NCBI GenBank assembly: GCA_035771165.1
Contig: JAWNZC010000121.1
Coordinates: 457,501-521,500, forward strand
Reading direction: 5' to 3'
DNA from: Paragorgia papillata
Taxonomy: Eukaryota; Cnidaria; Anthozoa; Scleralcyonacea; Coralliidae
Length of the DNA: 64,000 bases
The notes below the pieces were generated by a model, which had not been told where the DNA came from, did not search any database, and was given only the letters and a program-made list of their open reading frames with translations. The position numbers and the translations under genes were made by a program. How positions within the stretch are numbered: the first letter of the stretch is position 1; every line of letters begins with the position of its first letter. Positions 24,701-35,788 of the stretch are shown piece by piece.

Positions 24701-27009
24701 TTCCCGTTTGATTAGGGCTTAAGGTAGACACCTCTCTAAGGCGGACAGCTAATCTTGGCCGCTCATACATTATCTACTATAATAAAACTCTCTCCAAGGC
24801 GAACACTTCTCCAAGGCCGACACCAAATTTGGTCCTGAGAGTGTCCGCCTTCTAGAGAGTTCACTGTAATCATAAATGAGATTCTCAAATTTACAGTTTC
24901 TTGACATTGAAAAACGCATTTTCTGACCACGTCCGCTAATATAACTTCTCTTGCAGTTTATCTCTCGTCGTAAAACCGGCTGTACACTAGTTGTAAATGA
25001 TTATTTAATAAAAGGAGAAATAATTTTTCATTCGTAGGTCAAATTGGAGAAGTTTACTGGTTTAACACGAATGAGTGGCATGGCGATTGGATTAACGGCT
25101 GTGTTAGCTTCTTTGAGATGTTTTGGAAACCACAGAACAACATTTTGGAGGTAACTAGTGAATATCAGCCTGGTTTCCAGGCCTCTCTTTTTAACGTCGA
25201 GCGGCAGACCGAAATTGTGAGAGGCCTGGAATAAAATGTTTTACTTGGCCAAATCTGGCCCCAAATTATACAGGCACCAAACGGCCGTTTGGCGGAAAAC
25301 CAAGGCAGATAACACTCACGTCGGTCTGCACAATTCTTTATAACATCATATAGCAAGGTTGGTCTACTCCCGAAACGTTAAAATAGCATATTTCGATTTG
25401 TATAAATGTGTTTCAACACAATCACTTCCTACGCCGAACACTACTTTATAAAGCCTCGTATGTAACAACCTTTTAACGTAATGTAAAATAAAGAAACCTA
25501 CTCGTTTGCTGTCTGCTCTCAAGAAGAAGTCTGTTTAAGTGCCCTCGTTCATAAAGATTAAAGAATCCGAGCTCCAGCAGGATTCATGATAGATATAAAA
25601 GATGAACATTTTCCGCTAGTCCTCTCGCTCGATCCCTATTCTGTGACGTCACCAAAATAACTTCGAGAGAAAAGAGGACTAGGAACTAGTCTGAGTGAAT
25701 ATTGTGATGCTGGAGCATTAATTGGCTTTAGTGGTGGTGTGGTATGAAGCGAGCTGGTGTGGTGTGGGATGATGTGGTGTGGCGTGATGTGGTGTGGTGT
25801 GGTGTGGCGTGATGTGGTGTGGTGTGGTGTGGCGTGATGTGGTGTGGTGTGGTGTGGTGTGGTGTGTGATGTGGTGTGGTGTGGTGTGATGTGATGTGGT
25901 GTGGTGTGGTGTGGTGTGGCGTGATGTGGTGTGGTGTGGTGTGATGTGGTGTGGTGTGGTGTGGTGTGATGTGGTGTGGTGTGGCGTGACGTGCGGTATA
26001 GTGTGGTGTGGTGTGGTGTGAGGTGGTGTGAAGCGAGCTGGTATAGTGTCGTATGGGGTGATGTGGTGTGGTGTGGTTTTGAATGTTATGATGTGTTGTG
26101 GTGTGGGGTGGCTGTGTACTGTAAGTGACAAAACTAATGCAAAATGATAAGTAATGCGACGTTACATTTTGTTTTTTAGAGAAAGTGCTGCGGGTGTGAA
26201 TCGTGTCAGTTATTTCCTCGCTGTTAACTTCTCTCAGCTACCAGTGATTATTATAATGCCATTGGTTTACCTTAGTCTCCTCTACACTCTAACCTCGCCA
26301 AGATGTAAGATTATATTTAAATACGTTTAGACAGAATAGAATAAAGATAATAAACTATTAAACGCATTTACATAGAAGCTTTTAAAAAGCAAGATAAGTT
26401 TTACAATTTAAGGAAGTCACGGTTAACTGACTATTATATTTGGTATTTGAAGCTAGTTTAATGACTTCCAAAACGCCCCAGTATTGCTAAAATGATTGTA
26501 GTGTCCGTATTGAAGTCAATCTTAAGCAACAGTTCTCATTTTTTGGCCGTTGACGTCGTCCTGAAGACATGAAAATGCTCTAAGTGGCGTTGTATAAAGA
26601 ACGAGGACGGTGTTGAGATTACTCATTCATTCTCTAAAATTATTCATTCTCTTTGTTTTGCAAAAATAATTATTTTGCTTAAAGCACGTCGTCGTTGAGG
26701 TTGACGTCGTTGATCTTGAAGTCCCCAATATTCCACAACAACAACGGGAGTTAAAGGGTTAAACTGCGCATACTGTTTCTGACTGACTGCTTCAAGAATT
26801 GTCTCTGAATTTGAAGTTCCTTTTCTTTTGTTTCAGCTTACTTTAACTCTAACTACACAGTAGTCTTTGCCGCTCAACTTTGTTGTTCTGGAATGGGATA
26901 CGCCATTTCTACAATTTTTAATCCGAAAAGTTCTCAAATGGCGTCTGTCGTTATAATTCTTATCATGGCCATGTTATCAGGTACGTATGTCTGTCTGTCT
27001 GTCTGTCTA

Positions 27010-27040
<31 letters not shown>

Positions 27041-27218
27041 CTCTGTCTGTCTGTCTGTTTGTTTGTTTGTTTGTCTGTCTCTCTGTCTCTCTGTCTGTTT
27101 GTTTGTCTGTCTGTCTGTCTGTCTGTTTGTTTGTTTGTCTGTTGTTTGTTTGTTTGTTTGTTTGTCTGTTTGTTTGTTTGTTTGTTTGTTTGTTTGTTTG
27201 TCTGTCTGTTTGTTTGTT

Positions 27219-27261
<43 letters not shown>

Positions 27262-27873
27262 TTGTTTGTCTGTTGTTTGTTTGTTTGTTTGTTTGTTTGT
27301 TTGTTTGTCTGTTGTTTGTTTGTTTGTCTGTCTGTCTGTTTGTTTGTTTGCATTTGTTTGTTTGTTTGCGTTTGTTTGTTTGCGTTTGTCTGTTTACATG
27401 TATTTCATGTCGTCATGGCGGGACCTTGCAAATTTCGGGCGCCTCCCTAATTTGCGTAATGCATGTGGGATTCTGAAGACATAGCGCACGCGCAGTAAGT
27501 ACGAACCTCGCGTGTGTGAAAAGGCGCCAATAGCACCCAGCGCCTTGTTTCTTTTCTTTTTGTTTTCTAATGGCAATCTATGGCACTTTTAGGTTTTTCG
27601 CCTTCGCTATGTAAGCTTGATGATCTGAATTTCTTTGGCCCAGTTTGTTACAGTCTTTCATACAATCGTTGGTATGTTGAGGCGTTGTTTGAGAAAGAAG
27701 CTTTACGATACCCGGATGTTGATCGCCCCATTCGCGACACCATTGCTTTTCCAGATCACTACACTTTAGATAATTATTCTTTTTGTGTCGGAATAATTAT
27801 ATTAATGGCTGTGGTTTATCGAATCATCGCCTTGGTTTTCCTTCTTTTTACTAACCGAGGAAAACAGAAGTAA
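12158..27873 (+). CDS. ABCG24/28-like transporter, copy B (full length, exon 14 scrambled)
   Basis: Exons: 12158-12242, 16003-16254, 17766-17851, 18467-18487, 18553-18783, 19491-19811, 19931-20068, 20585-20668, 20797-20907, 21031-21084, 21272-21369, 21936-22048, 22239-22511, damaged exon 14 from 23724, 25038-25150, 26180-26304, 26837-26980, 27593-27873. All intact exons join in phase. Order of parts: signal peptide (residues 1-23), Cys-rich ectodomain with repeated CP-G-YC motifs (30-225), one membrane segment (about 241-261), ATPase domain with Walker [10 protein letters not shown] (358-366), Q-loop Gln406, signature SGGQ (467-470), Walker B LLFLDE (486-491) and H-loop His524, then the membrane domain. 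This layout matches plant ABCG24/28-type proteins. Exon 14 contains minisatellite-like sequence and hits a stop after about 14 codons, so as written the protein is truncated before the membrane domain. Assembly error is as likely as true pseudogenization. Confidence 0.88.
12400..13080. repeat. Degenerate tandem repeat in intron 1 of copy B
   Basis: Two to three diverged units of 300-400 bp share TATATCCCCAC, TGTCGAGCT, CGCAGAGAATCCTT and TTATTGGTGATTATCGC. A 40-bp duplication (AATCCTTGCACGTTTGCTG) is nested at 12585-12655. Same layout in copy C at 34855-35530. Confidence 0.6.
13264..13294. repeat. AT microsatellite, intron 1 of copy B
   Basis: AT array bordering the copy-specific insertion; the copy C counterpart is at 35730-35783. 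Confidence 0.9.
13295..13585. mobile_element. MITE-like insertion in copy B intron 1
   Basis: Palindrome GGGCTTTATCGG...CCGATAAAGCCC (13319-13378) around GGCGATAGCCGAGTG. The segment is absent from copy C. A related element with the same GGCGATAGCCGAG motif and TGAATTATTAATGA end lies at 55085-55600. Confidence 0.55.
13660..13830. repeat. Dispersed repeat in copy B intron 1
   Basis: Matches 36105-36270 in copy C and, in reverse, 56490-56700 in the single-copy region (shared CTTACGGACTATTTAGTCCAAG and GCAAAGGAAAGGAATA). Confidence 0.6.
14752..15918. repeat. GAAC/CAAA/GCAA compound array, intron 1 of copy B
   Basis: GAAC and CAAA blocks, then a long GCAA array punctuated by GAAATTAG every 20-70 bp. 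Leu/Ala/Cys-rich open frames on the minus strand are repeat by-products. Confidence 0.95.
16274..17000. repeat. TTCC/TTTC array, intron 2 of copy B
   Basis: About 720 bp of mixed TTCC and TTTC tetramers just behind the exon 2 donor. Pyrimidine-only on the coding strand. Confidence 0.95.
17237..17688. mobile_element. MITE carrying a SINE, intron 2 of copy B
   Basis: Ends AAGATTTTGGGTGAAGGAAA and its inverted match at 17664-17688 enclose the SINE at 17407-17660. Confidence 0.55.
17407..17660 (+). mobile_element. tRNA-derived SINE, intron 2 of copy B
   Basis: The tRNA-like head has an A box (GTGGCTCAGTGG) and a B box (GGTTCAATTCC) with pol III spacing, followed by a tRNA-unrelated body of about 160 bp (TTGCGACGTTAAATAAATC) and a tail of five to six ATTAC units. 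No RNA function beyond retroposition is expected. Confidence 0.8.
18041..18270. mobile_element. Foldback MITE, intron 3 of copy B
   Basis: Inverted ends AGCCTCTGTTACATGATGCAA and ATTGCATCGTGTGACAGCGGCTT, plus internal repeats of CAGGTTTCAC and ACACAGGTT. About 230 bp. Confidence 0.6.
18355..18462. mobile_element. Short palindromic element before microexon 4, copy B
   Basis: GAGAACGTAGGAGTCTAA and TTAGACTCCTATACGTTCTC are inverted. The segment shares GTTTCGGCAGTATATC with the foldback element at 19180-19346. It ends a few bases before the acceptor of the 21-nt exon. Confidence 0.55.
18824..19178. mobile_element. Foldback MITE, intron 5 of copy B
   Basis: CAACCTCG/CGAGGTTG ends with long arms matching over CAGGGCCATTTGTAGGGAAC and its complement. 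The centre is an AT-rich spacer. Confidence 0.65.
19180..19346. mobile_element. Second foldback element, intron 5 of copy B
   Basis: Arms of about 70 bp (TAGTAAGGTTTGATATA ... TATCAAACCTTACTA) with internal CGTTTCGAGCGAAGGCC / GGCCTTCGCTCGAAACG. It lies directly after the previous MITE. Confidence 0.6.
20147..20333. repeat. GTTT/GTTC array, intron 7 of copy B
   Basis: About 187 bp of GTTT and GTTC units, shorter in copy C (about 160 bp). Followed by TAAAATCGTCTGGCGTTAGCC, a motif also found in MITEs at 55 and 57.6 kb. Confidence 0.95.
21414..21870. repeat. CTGT/TTGT/CCGT array, intron 11 of copy B
   Basis: About 455 bp in ordered blocks of CTGT, TTGT and CCGT between the Walker B exon and exon 12. 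Confidence 0.95.
22604..22969. mobile_element. Foldback MITE, intron 13 of copy B
   Basis: Ends AGGGACCTTAAGGAAGC and GCTTGCTTAAGGTCCCT; interior with GACGACGACGG / CGTCGTCGTGACG. Best preserved member of a family also seen in intron 16. Confidence 0.65.
23036..23690. repeat. ACC/ACT trinucleotide array, intron 13 of copy B
   Basis: About 650 bp of CAC/CTA trimers on the coding strand, running almost to the acceptor of exon 14. Confidence 0.95.
23724..23870 (+). other. Scrambled exon 14 of ABCG copy B
   Basis: Compared with the intact exon in copy C (47410-47561), this stretch keeps CGAAATCCAATTTACCAATT and a few later fragments (ATACGTTCTT, GGCATTGTATCT). Between them lie ACACCTCTAAC-type pieces of the adjoining minisatellite. 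The frame is lost at once and the following splice donor is not recognisable. Confidence 0.75.
23873..24444. repeat. 17-bp minisatellite, copy B intron 14
   Basis: About 33 units of GGACACCTCTCTAAGGY, half the length of copy A. The left TIR of the host element is lost; the right TIR remains at 24852-24866. Confidence 0.95.
24494..24720. mobile_element. Foldback MITE nested in copy B intron 14
   Basis: Arms of about 48 bp, AAGCCCTAATCAAACG...GTTGGCAGTCACG and the inverse at 24673-24720. Confidence 0.65.
25735..26075. repeat. TGGTG array, copy B intron 15
   Basis: About 340 bp, slightly longer than in copy A, with the same imperfect units. Confidence 0.9.
26985..27400. repeat. TCTG/TTTG array, copy B intron 17
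   Basis: About 415 bp of TCTG and TTTG units behind the exon 17 donor. Confidence 0.95.
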
Positions 27874-28219
27874 ATGCATCATTTTTCTCGCGTAAGATGA
27901 TGAACATTAATATTCACGTGGAGTCCTTAGAAGTAGTTTTCTGTAACAATATGCGTTGTGATTTATGATATATGGATATAGTGTTTTAGGTGAGTCATTT
28001 ATATGTAATTATTAATGCCATATTCTTTTTTGGTTAAAAACGAGTAGCTATCATTGCTCCATGATTTTAAGTTGTTGTCTTTTTTAATAATATAACAAAT
28101 TAAGAATAGAACTATTGTTTGCGTCGCTGGTGGATAGATAAGTAGATTTTACTGTATTTAGTGATTCAATTATTCATGTATTTTATATCACATGTTGTAA
28201 GTGAATTACGAAAATGAAT

Positions 28220-28225
28220 AATAAA
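28220..28225 (+). terminator. Candidate poly(A) signal, ABCG copy B
   Basis: AATAAA at the same place as in copy A, about 347 bp after the stop. Confidence 0.35.
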
Positions 28226-28315
28226 AGAGAAAAATAGAAGCGTCGTCAGTTTACTTGTGTTTGACTTTTTATTTTCTCTTACGTTGTGTTCAGATTGTGT
28301 CTGGTGGTTGTAGTA

Positions 28316-28510
28316 TACACTGTACTGTACTGTACTGTACTGTACTGTACTGTACTGCATTGCATATTGCACTGCACTGCACCGCACCGCACCGCACCGC
28401 GCTGTACTGCACTGCACCGCACCGCACCGTACTGTACTGTACTGCACTGCACTGTACTGCGCTGTACTGCACTGTCTTGTCCTGTCCGGTACTGGTACTG
28501 GTACTGTACA
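28316..28510. repeat. Pentamer array, 3' flank of copy B
   Basis: ACTGT, ACTGC and ACCGC blocks, about 195 bp. Confidence 0.95.
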
Positions 28511-28560
28511 CAAAGTTCTTTGAAAATCTGCGCAATATGTTTTGAGATTTTATTTGCTAG

Positions 28561-28625
28561 CAAACAAACAAACAAACAAACAAACAAACAAACAAACAAA
28601 CAAACAAACAAACAAACAAACAAAC
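28561..28625. repeat. CAAA array, 3' flank of copy B
   Basis: About 16 CAAA units. Confidence 0.9.
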
Positions 28626-28973
28626 CACAAGCAGAAATTAAAACAATTTTTCGATGGCGGTAATAAACTGAAATTAAATCCATTAGTCGCTAATAATTAA
28701 TCAGGATTGAATCAAATTTATTAGAATCTCTATCATTACTGTAAATATAAGTACAAATATAAATATTACTAGTATTTCTTAAGCTTACAGCAAACTACAT
28801 TTCATTCTCTATTTGGTGAATAGCGCATACACAAGCAAACCATGAAGGACGATCGTTTCAAATGTGGATGGTTCAAGTTCAAACGGAACGAATTGTTCAC
28901 GGTAATTCAAATTTAGTTTAGCACAGAAAAACCTCAAAACGATAAATCACCAAACATTATACTTTGAAATTGT

Positions 28974-29707
<734 letters not shown>

Positions 29708-29710
29708 AAA

Positions 29711-31584
29711 AATAGGGATTTACACGATAGTTCCATCCAAGAAATAGCTGAGAAACTGGGGAAAACAGGTAGGTTTGATAGAACCTAATTTTAAACCTTG
29801 TGGTAGTGTATACGAGTGTTTAATGTGAATACACATGCATAGATTGCTATGTGGTTATTTACACAAATACTTCATCCTTGTTCCTAGCTGAGTATGTGAA
29901 AGCAAAGTTGAAGGCCTTGAGAAACAGTTATGTTAAAGCTAAAAAACCACCTGCCAGTGGAAGTGCAAGAAAAAAACCAACAAAAAGAACTGCATGGCTG
30001 TTGGAAAAGTTGCAGTTTTTGGCCCCTCATGTTGCTACCAGGACTTCTGTTTCAAATCTAGTTTCAGTAAGTATGCATTAAAATATAATTTTATTCAGAA
30101 CGATATATAGATGAGAACTATTTAATGTGAATATTTCACAGTTTGTTTATGAAGTGGACAGTTAAATGACCATATTGTCTTGCCATGGAACAGATCCACA
30201 GTCATTAAAATAGTTTGCCAAAAGATCCCTCTGTAATTTAGCATTTCTGCTTGCATTATGGCTGGGGGTAGGTTGCAAGCTAGTCAAAGCTGCATCACTT
30301 CTCCATGATCCTCTTGATACAGAATGGTCGCTGTTCTCCAAATCTGCTGCTGCTGCATAACCAGCCTTGTTCTTCTCCACCATGAAATTGTGCAGGCAAC
30401 AAGCAGCTAAAATTACATTTGTCACCTTGTCAGGAGAAAGTTTAATTTTGGTTAAAAAAACTCTCCATCTGTGTGCCAAAATACCAAACGCATTTTCAAC
30501 TACTCTACGGGTGCGTGACAATCTGTAATTATAAATTCGTTTTTCTTTTACTAAATTACGATGCGGGGAAGGTTTCATGATTTGCATTGACAAGGGAAAT
30601 GCATCATCTCCAACAACGTGATACTCAATTTTACTTCATATCCCAGATATTGTGCTTGATGATGGGAGGTCTAATGAATTGGATGTTAATGCTTGCTTCA
30701 ATGTTGAATCAGCAAACACTCCAGCATCCCCAGCTCGTCCAGCGGCCCCAACATCAACATAAATGAATTTGTAGTTTGCATCAACCAATGCCAACAAAAG
30801 GACACTGAAGTAGTGCTTGTAATTGAAGAACTCAGAGCCAGTGTCACCTGGTTGTTGAATAGCAATATGTTTTCCATCTATTGCTCCGATACAACATGGG
30901 TAGTTCCACTTGCTTTCAAATTGTGAACCAATATGTAGCCATTCTTCCTTCTTGGTTGGACTCTAAATATAACAAATAAAATGTTTTCATTCATAGGAAT
31001 CTTCCCCTTCTTCTGGAACTCCCACATCCGAAATCAGTTTGAACGAGGTGGCATGTGAACTTGATAATGATAATGATGATGAAGATGATGTTAATTTGAA
31101 TGATCCAGCCAGCCCTGCAAACAGCGCAATTGATGGGGCTGAAGGAAGGGGCACATCAAGATCGACTAACGAGCCACTAAAAAAAAGACCGAGTATATCC
31201 AGGAAAAGACGAAGAATTTAATTTAATCAAGGGCCTATCTCAATCAATTACAGAGAAACACAAGAGCCCAAAATCAGTGCAAATTACATTGCCAATGCAT
31301 TATCAGAGTTGGATAGTCGGACATGCCATTTGGCTCAAAACAAAATTAACAACATAATTTTTGAGGCACAAGCTGGCCTATTGGTGCCTGTACAAGCTGT
31401 CCAACAAATGCAACAACCTATGATGCCGCCACAAACGCAACATCATTTTGTTCCAATTCCACCGCAGCATCCAGTCATGGCAACTCGTATGCGAACCTCA
31501 AGCCCTCAGTCTTCAATATATGCTGAGCCTAACTCATGTTTTCGAGATGAATCAGCTAGGCTAAATACCACTAGTGGGTGGTAA
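29711..31584 (+). pseudogene. MADF/Myb-like accessory gene of the Harbinger element, copy 2
   Basis: Fragments are: exon end at 29768, 29888-30066 (the MADF core in its undamaged frame, AEYVKAKLKALRNSYVKAKK), 30997-31221, and an open C-terminal stretch to 31584 rich in Gln/Met/Pro (VQQMQQPMMPPQTQ). This copy lacks the frameshift and the 330-bp insertion found in copy 1, so it is closer to the parental element. The first half of the MADF domain is still absent upstream of a long AT tract, and the stop after SRKRRRI is shared with copy 1. Confidence 0.68.
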
Positions 31585-32286
31585 TAATACACTAACTATT
31601 TATTAACTAAGACTAAATAAGATGTAACGAACTTTGTATTGAGAAAAAAATGATTTGATAGAGGACTATTTAATACATAATGGATTATGCTGTGTGTAAA
31701 AACGTTTGGAAATAAAAACCTTCAAATAGTTGTCCTTCATTTCTGAATGCAATGCTTGACAAGTTTCCTCCACAATTCCAGATATGGTCCTTTCACTAAT
31801 ACGATATTGGAAGGAAAGACTTCTGAAGGTCTCTCCTAAGTTACAAAAATTAAACAATCATATGAATTTAAAACAAACATAAAATGAATATATATATACG
31901 TATAACCTCGCGTATAACTTCATTATACCTGTTGCCAAAAAACGTAGTGTCACCGATAGTCTTTCGATCGGTTTCAAACACAATCGCATCCTCGTGTCTT
32001 TCTTCTCGATCAGTGATGAAACTAATTTCAAAACTTCGTCGAATGAATCTTTATCCAGCCTGTGAAACTGCCTAAACTGTTCAGGATCTCCAACAGTCAG
32101 TTCGCGAACAATATTCGCGCAAGCTCCTTGTGTTTGGCGTCGTGATATCCACCGTTTCGTCCATACTTTTCGGTGCGAAGCTCTTAAACGTCTTCGTCTG
32201 CGTCGCATTAACAGAAGAAGAAGCAATATTTCTTCTTCGTCTGATGAGGATGAGTCAAACTCTTCTTCGCAAACAACGGCGGTCAT
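30162..32286 (-). pseudogene. PIF/Harbinger transposase (HARBI1-like), copy between B and C
   Basis: This is the paralogous copy carried by the second tandem unit. Exons are 32286-31929, 31835-31720 and 30962-30162, with the same lengths (358, 116 and 801 nt) and phases as the first copy. It has the same in-frame TGA (30636-30638) before VVGDDAFPL, so the stop was present before the tandem duplication. A few substitutions separate the copies, for example LSRTRRV here against LSRARRV. The two catalytic Asp and the Glu context are retained. No functional transposase is expected from either copy. Confidence 0.85.
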
Positions 32287-32739
32287 GTTTCACGAATTGA
32301 TTTGAAAATATGAGTCAACACGCATGCGTATTTGCCTCCTATTGTAAGCTGATAGCTTTGCACGCGCGCACACTTGGAGGAAATGTTCACTCGTGCACAA
32401 AATTATTCAACATGTTGAATATACGGCGCCGATGGCACGCGTGAACAATAGCGCTCAAAACGCCACCGCACACTGGGGGAACTTGCTTACGCCAACAGTC
32501 ACGAGTGAAACTTTGCTACGCTGATAGCTCTAGTGTGCGGCGGGCTTTATAACGTTCGCTTTGCCCGGTCTAGCGGAGCGGCTTTGAAAGTTGGAAATAT
32601 TTCACAAGGTGGAACCTGAAACAATGCACGCTCCGGGGACGTAATGAAAACAGCCTTTATAATTAGAGAGGCGAGCCACCCGCTGGCATCAGGCTATAGC
32701 TCGCACTGAGACCTACGCACCTGTAACGTACGGAGCTAC

Positions 32740-33280
32740 CCAATCAACAGACTTCACGACTTTCAGTCAGACAGAACCTCTCTTTATTTCAACAGTCTCG
32801 TTACTTTTATACCCTAGGCCCAAGTTGGGCGTTACAAACATATAACCAAATATAGAAATACAACTACTATATACGTGACCAATGTAAACGGGAAGGGTGT
32901 TACAGGAAAGGAAGCGTTTACCGCAATTTGCTATATCATGCTTTTACGTGCTAATTCTGCTAATTGTAAATTTACATTCGTCACACCATCCTCCTCCTTA
33001 AATGTTCTCGTCCCGAGGACATTGATGAATATCTTATATTCTAAACATAACTATGATACAACATGCTGAGAGGAACTACATATCAAATTGCTTACGTACA
33101 TCGAAGTGTGATGTGTCAGGTAAGAGTCTATTGCTCAATAATCTAATTAAGGCTATATACTGTACAGAATTACAGGTCACTACACTACCCCCCTCGTTAA
33201 GATTTTCGCCCTCGAAAATAAATCAAAACTACAAGCTGCTTAATTACAAGAACAGTTACTTACGTACCTAGTTTACTTAT
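32740..33280 (-). mobile_element. LTR-like segment, inverted copy (unit 2)
   Basis: Counterpart of 10263-10775 with the internal stretch around 32825-32860 intact. It is inverted relative to 34060-34530. Confidence 0.6.
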
Positions 33281-33598
33281 CTATTTTTCATTTTTTTTAT
33301 GCATAAGCTACGTAATCCTACTCCCTAGAACCATCAGGAAAACAATGAAATGAAACTATACTATGATTCTATTGATAAACTTGGTATAACTGGTCAAATG
33401 TTCAAATATTCTATTTTAACAAATAAAGTGTATTTCCTGTATCCTAAATATATATGTAAATAAGCGGAATAGAATTAAAATTTGCTCAATATTGATCTTG
33501 GTTGCTTCTAAAGCACTACTGTACTGACACTGATACAAGTATTCAATCAGGGGCATTGTTAACATTTTAACATTGGTCCAACATTTTTGCAGTCAACC

Positions 33599-33623
33599 AC
33601 CCCCCCCCCCCCCCCCCCCCCTC
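33599..33623. repeat. Poly-C tract, unit 2
   Basis: About 22 C, then CTCCCCTCCCC. Confidence 0.9.
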
Positions 33624-33691
33624 CCCTCCCCTGCCAAGAAAACATCAACTTTAGCGAGGGCATCAGAAAAGTTAATTAAGGTAGACAATGA

Positions 33692-33889
33692 TGTGAATGG
33701 GTAATCGAACTAAAAGACAGGGTGGGACCTTATAGGATTTCAAAACGGTTAGGGGTTAACTACAAAGTTATACCGAGGGGTGGCAAAGAGATGGTCGTTC
33801 ACCACGATCAGCTCAAGTTAAGTTATATCCCATTTCAACCAGGCGAAATTGTTTGCCCGGCTCGAGAAATAGGAGTTTCAGGTGGTTGA
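33692..33889 (+). pseudogene. Ty3/gypsy pol fragment with GPY/F module, copy 2
   Basis: This is the paralog in the second intergenic unit, with the same frame length and stop (33887-33889). One visible change is GTTATACC against GTTGTACC, which turns a Val into Ile. It was clearly copied with the tandem unit and did not insert independently. Confidence 0.7.
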
Positions 33890-34059
33890 TGTTGCACCTC
33901 AACAAGTGGAGATCCCACGGGCAAGGCCTGTCAGACTTAGACAAAACATACGACCCCCAGATCGTTATGGTTATTAGTTTTAAGTTTATAGTGTACATAG
34001 TTATGTTTAGAGTATAAGATATTCATCAATGTCCTCGGTACGAGAACATTTAAGGGGGA

Positions 34060-34532
34060 GGATGGTAAACTAGGTACGTAAGTAACTGTTCTTGTAATTA
34101 AGCAGCTTGTAGTTTTGATTTATGCATGTACAGTATATAGCCTTAATTAGATTATTGAGCAATAGACTCTTATCTGACACATCACACTTCGATGTACGTA
34201 AGCAATTTGACATGTAGTTCCTCTCAGCACGTTGTATCATAGTTATGTTTAGAATATAAGATATTCATCAATGTCCTCGGGACGAGAACATTTAAGGAGG
34301 AGGATGGTGTGACGAATGTAAATTAACAATTAGCAGAATTAGGTAAACGCTCCCTTTCCTGTAACACCCTTCCTTTACATAGGTCACGTATATAGTAGTT
34401 GTATTTCTATATTTGGTTATATGTTTGTAACGCTCAACTTGCGCCTAGGGTATAAAAGTAACGAGACTGTTAAAATAAAGAGATCTAGGTTCTGTCTGAC
34501 TGAAAGTCGTGAAGTCTGTTGATTGGGTATAG
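34060..34532 (+). mobile_element. LTR-like segment next to ABCG copy C
   Basis: Counterpart of 11554-12075, with about 50 bp deleted near 34123 relative to unit 1. It keeps the TATA box and the close placement to the transporter start codon. Confidence 0.6.
34451..34457 (+). promoter_or_regulatory. TATA box in LTR-like segment upstream of ABCG copy C
   Basis: Same element and spacing as in copy B (156 bp to the ATG at 34613). Sequence from the TATA to the start codon is almost identical in both units, so both copies should share basal promoter properties. Confidence 0.4.
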
Positions 34533-34612
34533 CTCAGACCGCCAACCGCCGGACGTGTTTTGAAATAATTCATCGCCACGTGATTCACCAAGTGGGTGTT
34601 CTGTTGAATAAT

Positions 34613-35727
34613 ATGGCGGCAGCACGAATCAGCTGTTTTTTCTTTGCCCTTATCTTGTTGGTATTCCAATCTGTGAATGCCGAGTCACTTTGCGGTAGTA
34701 AGTATAGCTGTTATAGTACATGAATATGCTTCATTTAAATTCCACTCTCTTTATTTTCACCATGTGTGGGAAGGTTTCACATTCTCGTTTCCTGTATATA
34801 TATTTGCGTTAAACCACTGAAACGACCATCGTATATAACTATATATGGAGGTACCTATATCCCCACTCTCCTTAGAATTGTCGAGCTAGTGTATGTAACA
34901 TCAAAATATAACGTGTCTAAATATTTTAAATATTTTAAAATGTCTTCAGCGCCAGCTCAAGAATATTTCTTTATACTAACTTCCGCTTGACAGTGATATT
35001 TTTCTATATAATATTGGTGTACACAAATAAAATTCGCAGAGAATCCTTGCACGTTTGCTGCCAACTTGCAACTCCAGAGAATCCTTGCACGTTTGCTGTC
35101 AACTTGCAACTCCCTTTATTGGTGATTATATCGCCGTTTAGTCTGCGTGTAAACGACTCTAAATATTTCCAAACGTTGTAAGGAATATTTGTTTACTCTC
35201 TCAAAGCACGCTCAAGCGGCAATTCGCTTTCGGTTTCTAGTTATATCCCCACTTTCCTTACAACTGTCGAGCTCCAAATAAAACGAGTCCAAATCGTTTA
35301 AAATGTCTTCAGCTAGTTAAGGAATATATCTGTTATACTATACTGCTCGACATATGGGGGATATTTTCCTGTATTTGTCGACACAAATGAAAATTCGCAG
35401 AGAATCCTTACAGACCTTACACGCGTTTGCCGGTTTGCAGAAAACTTGAGTAACTCTCCTTATTGGTGATTATCGCTTTAGTCTGCGTGTAACATCTAAA
35501 CGAAACGTTTAAGCACGGTTAATAGAAATCTCCCTTCCATTAACCGTGGTTTAAGGAGTATATTTGTTTATACTTTACTGCCGCATTCTTCATATACTTG
35601 TGTATATACACAAGAAAAATTATCAGAGTGACTCGTTACACGTTTGGTTTTCTTTGCAGCAAACTTGGAACAAATGTTTAAACATATTGTAGGAGTGTTG
35701 TAGTTTTTATAACAATCTCTATTAAAC

Positions 35728-35788
<61 letters not shown>
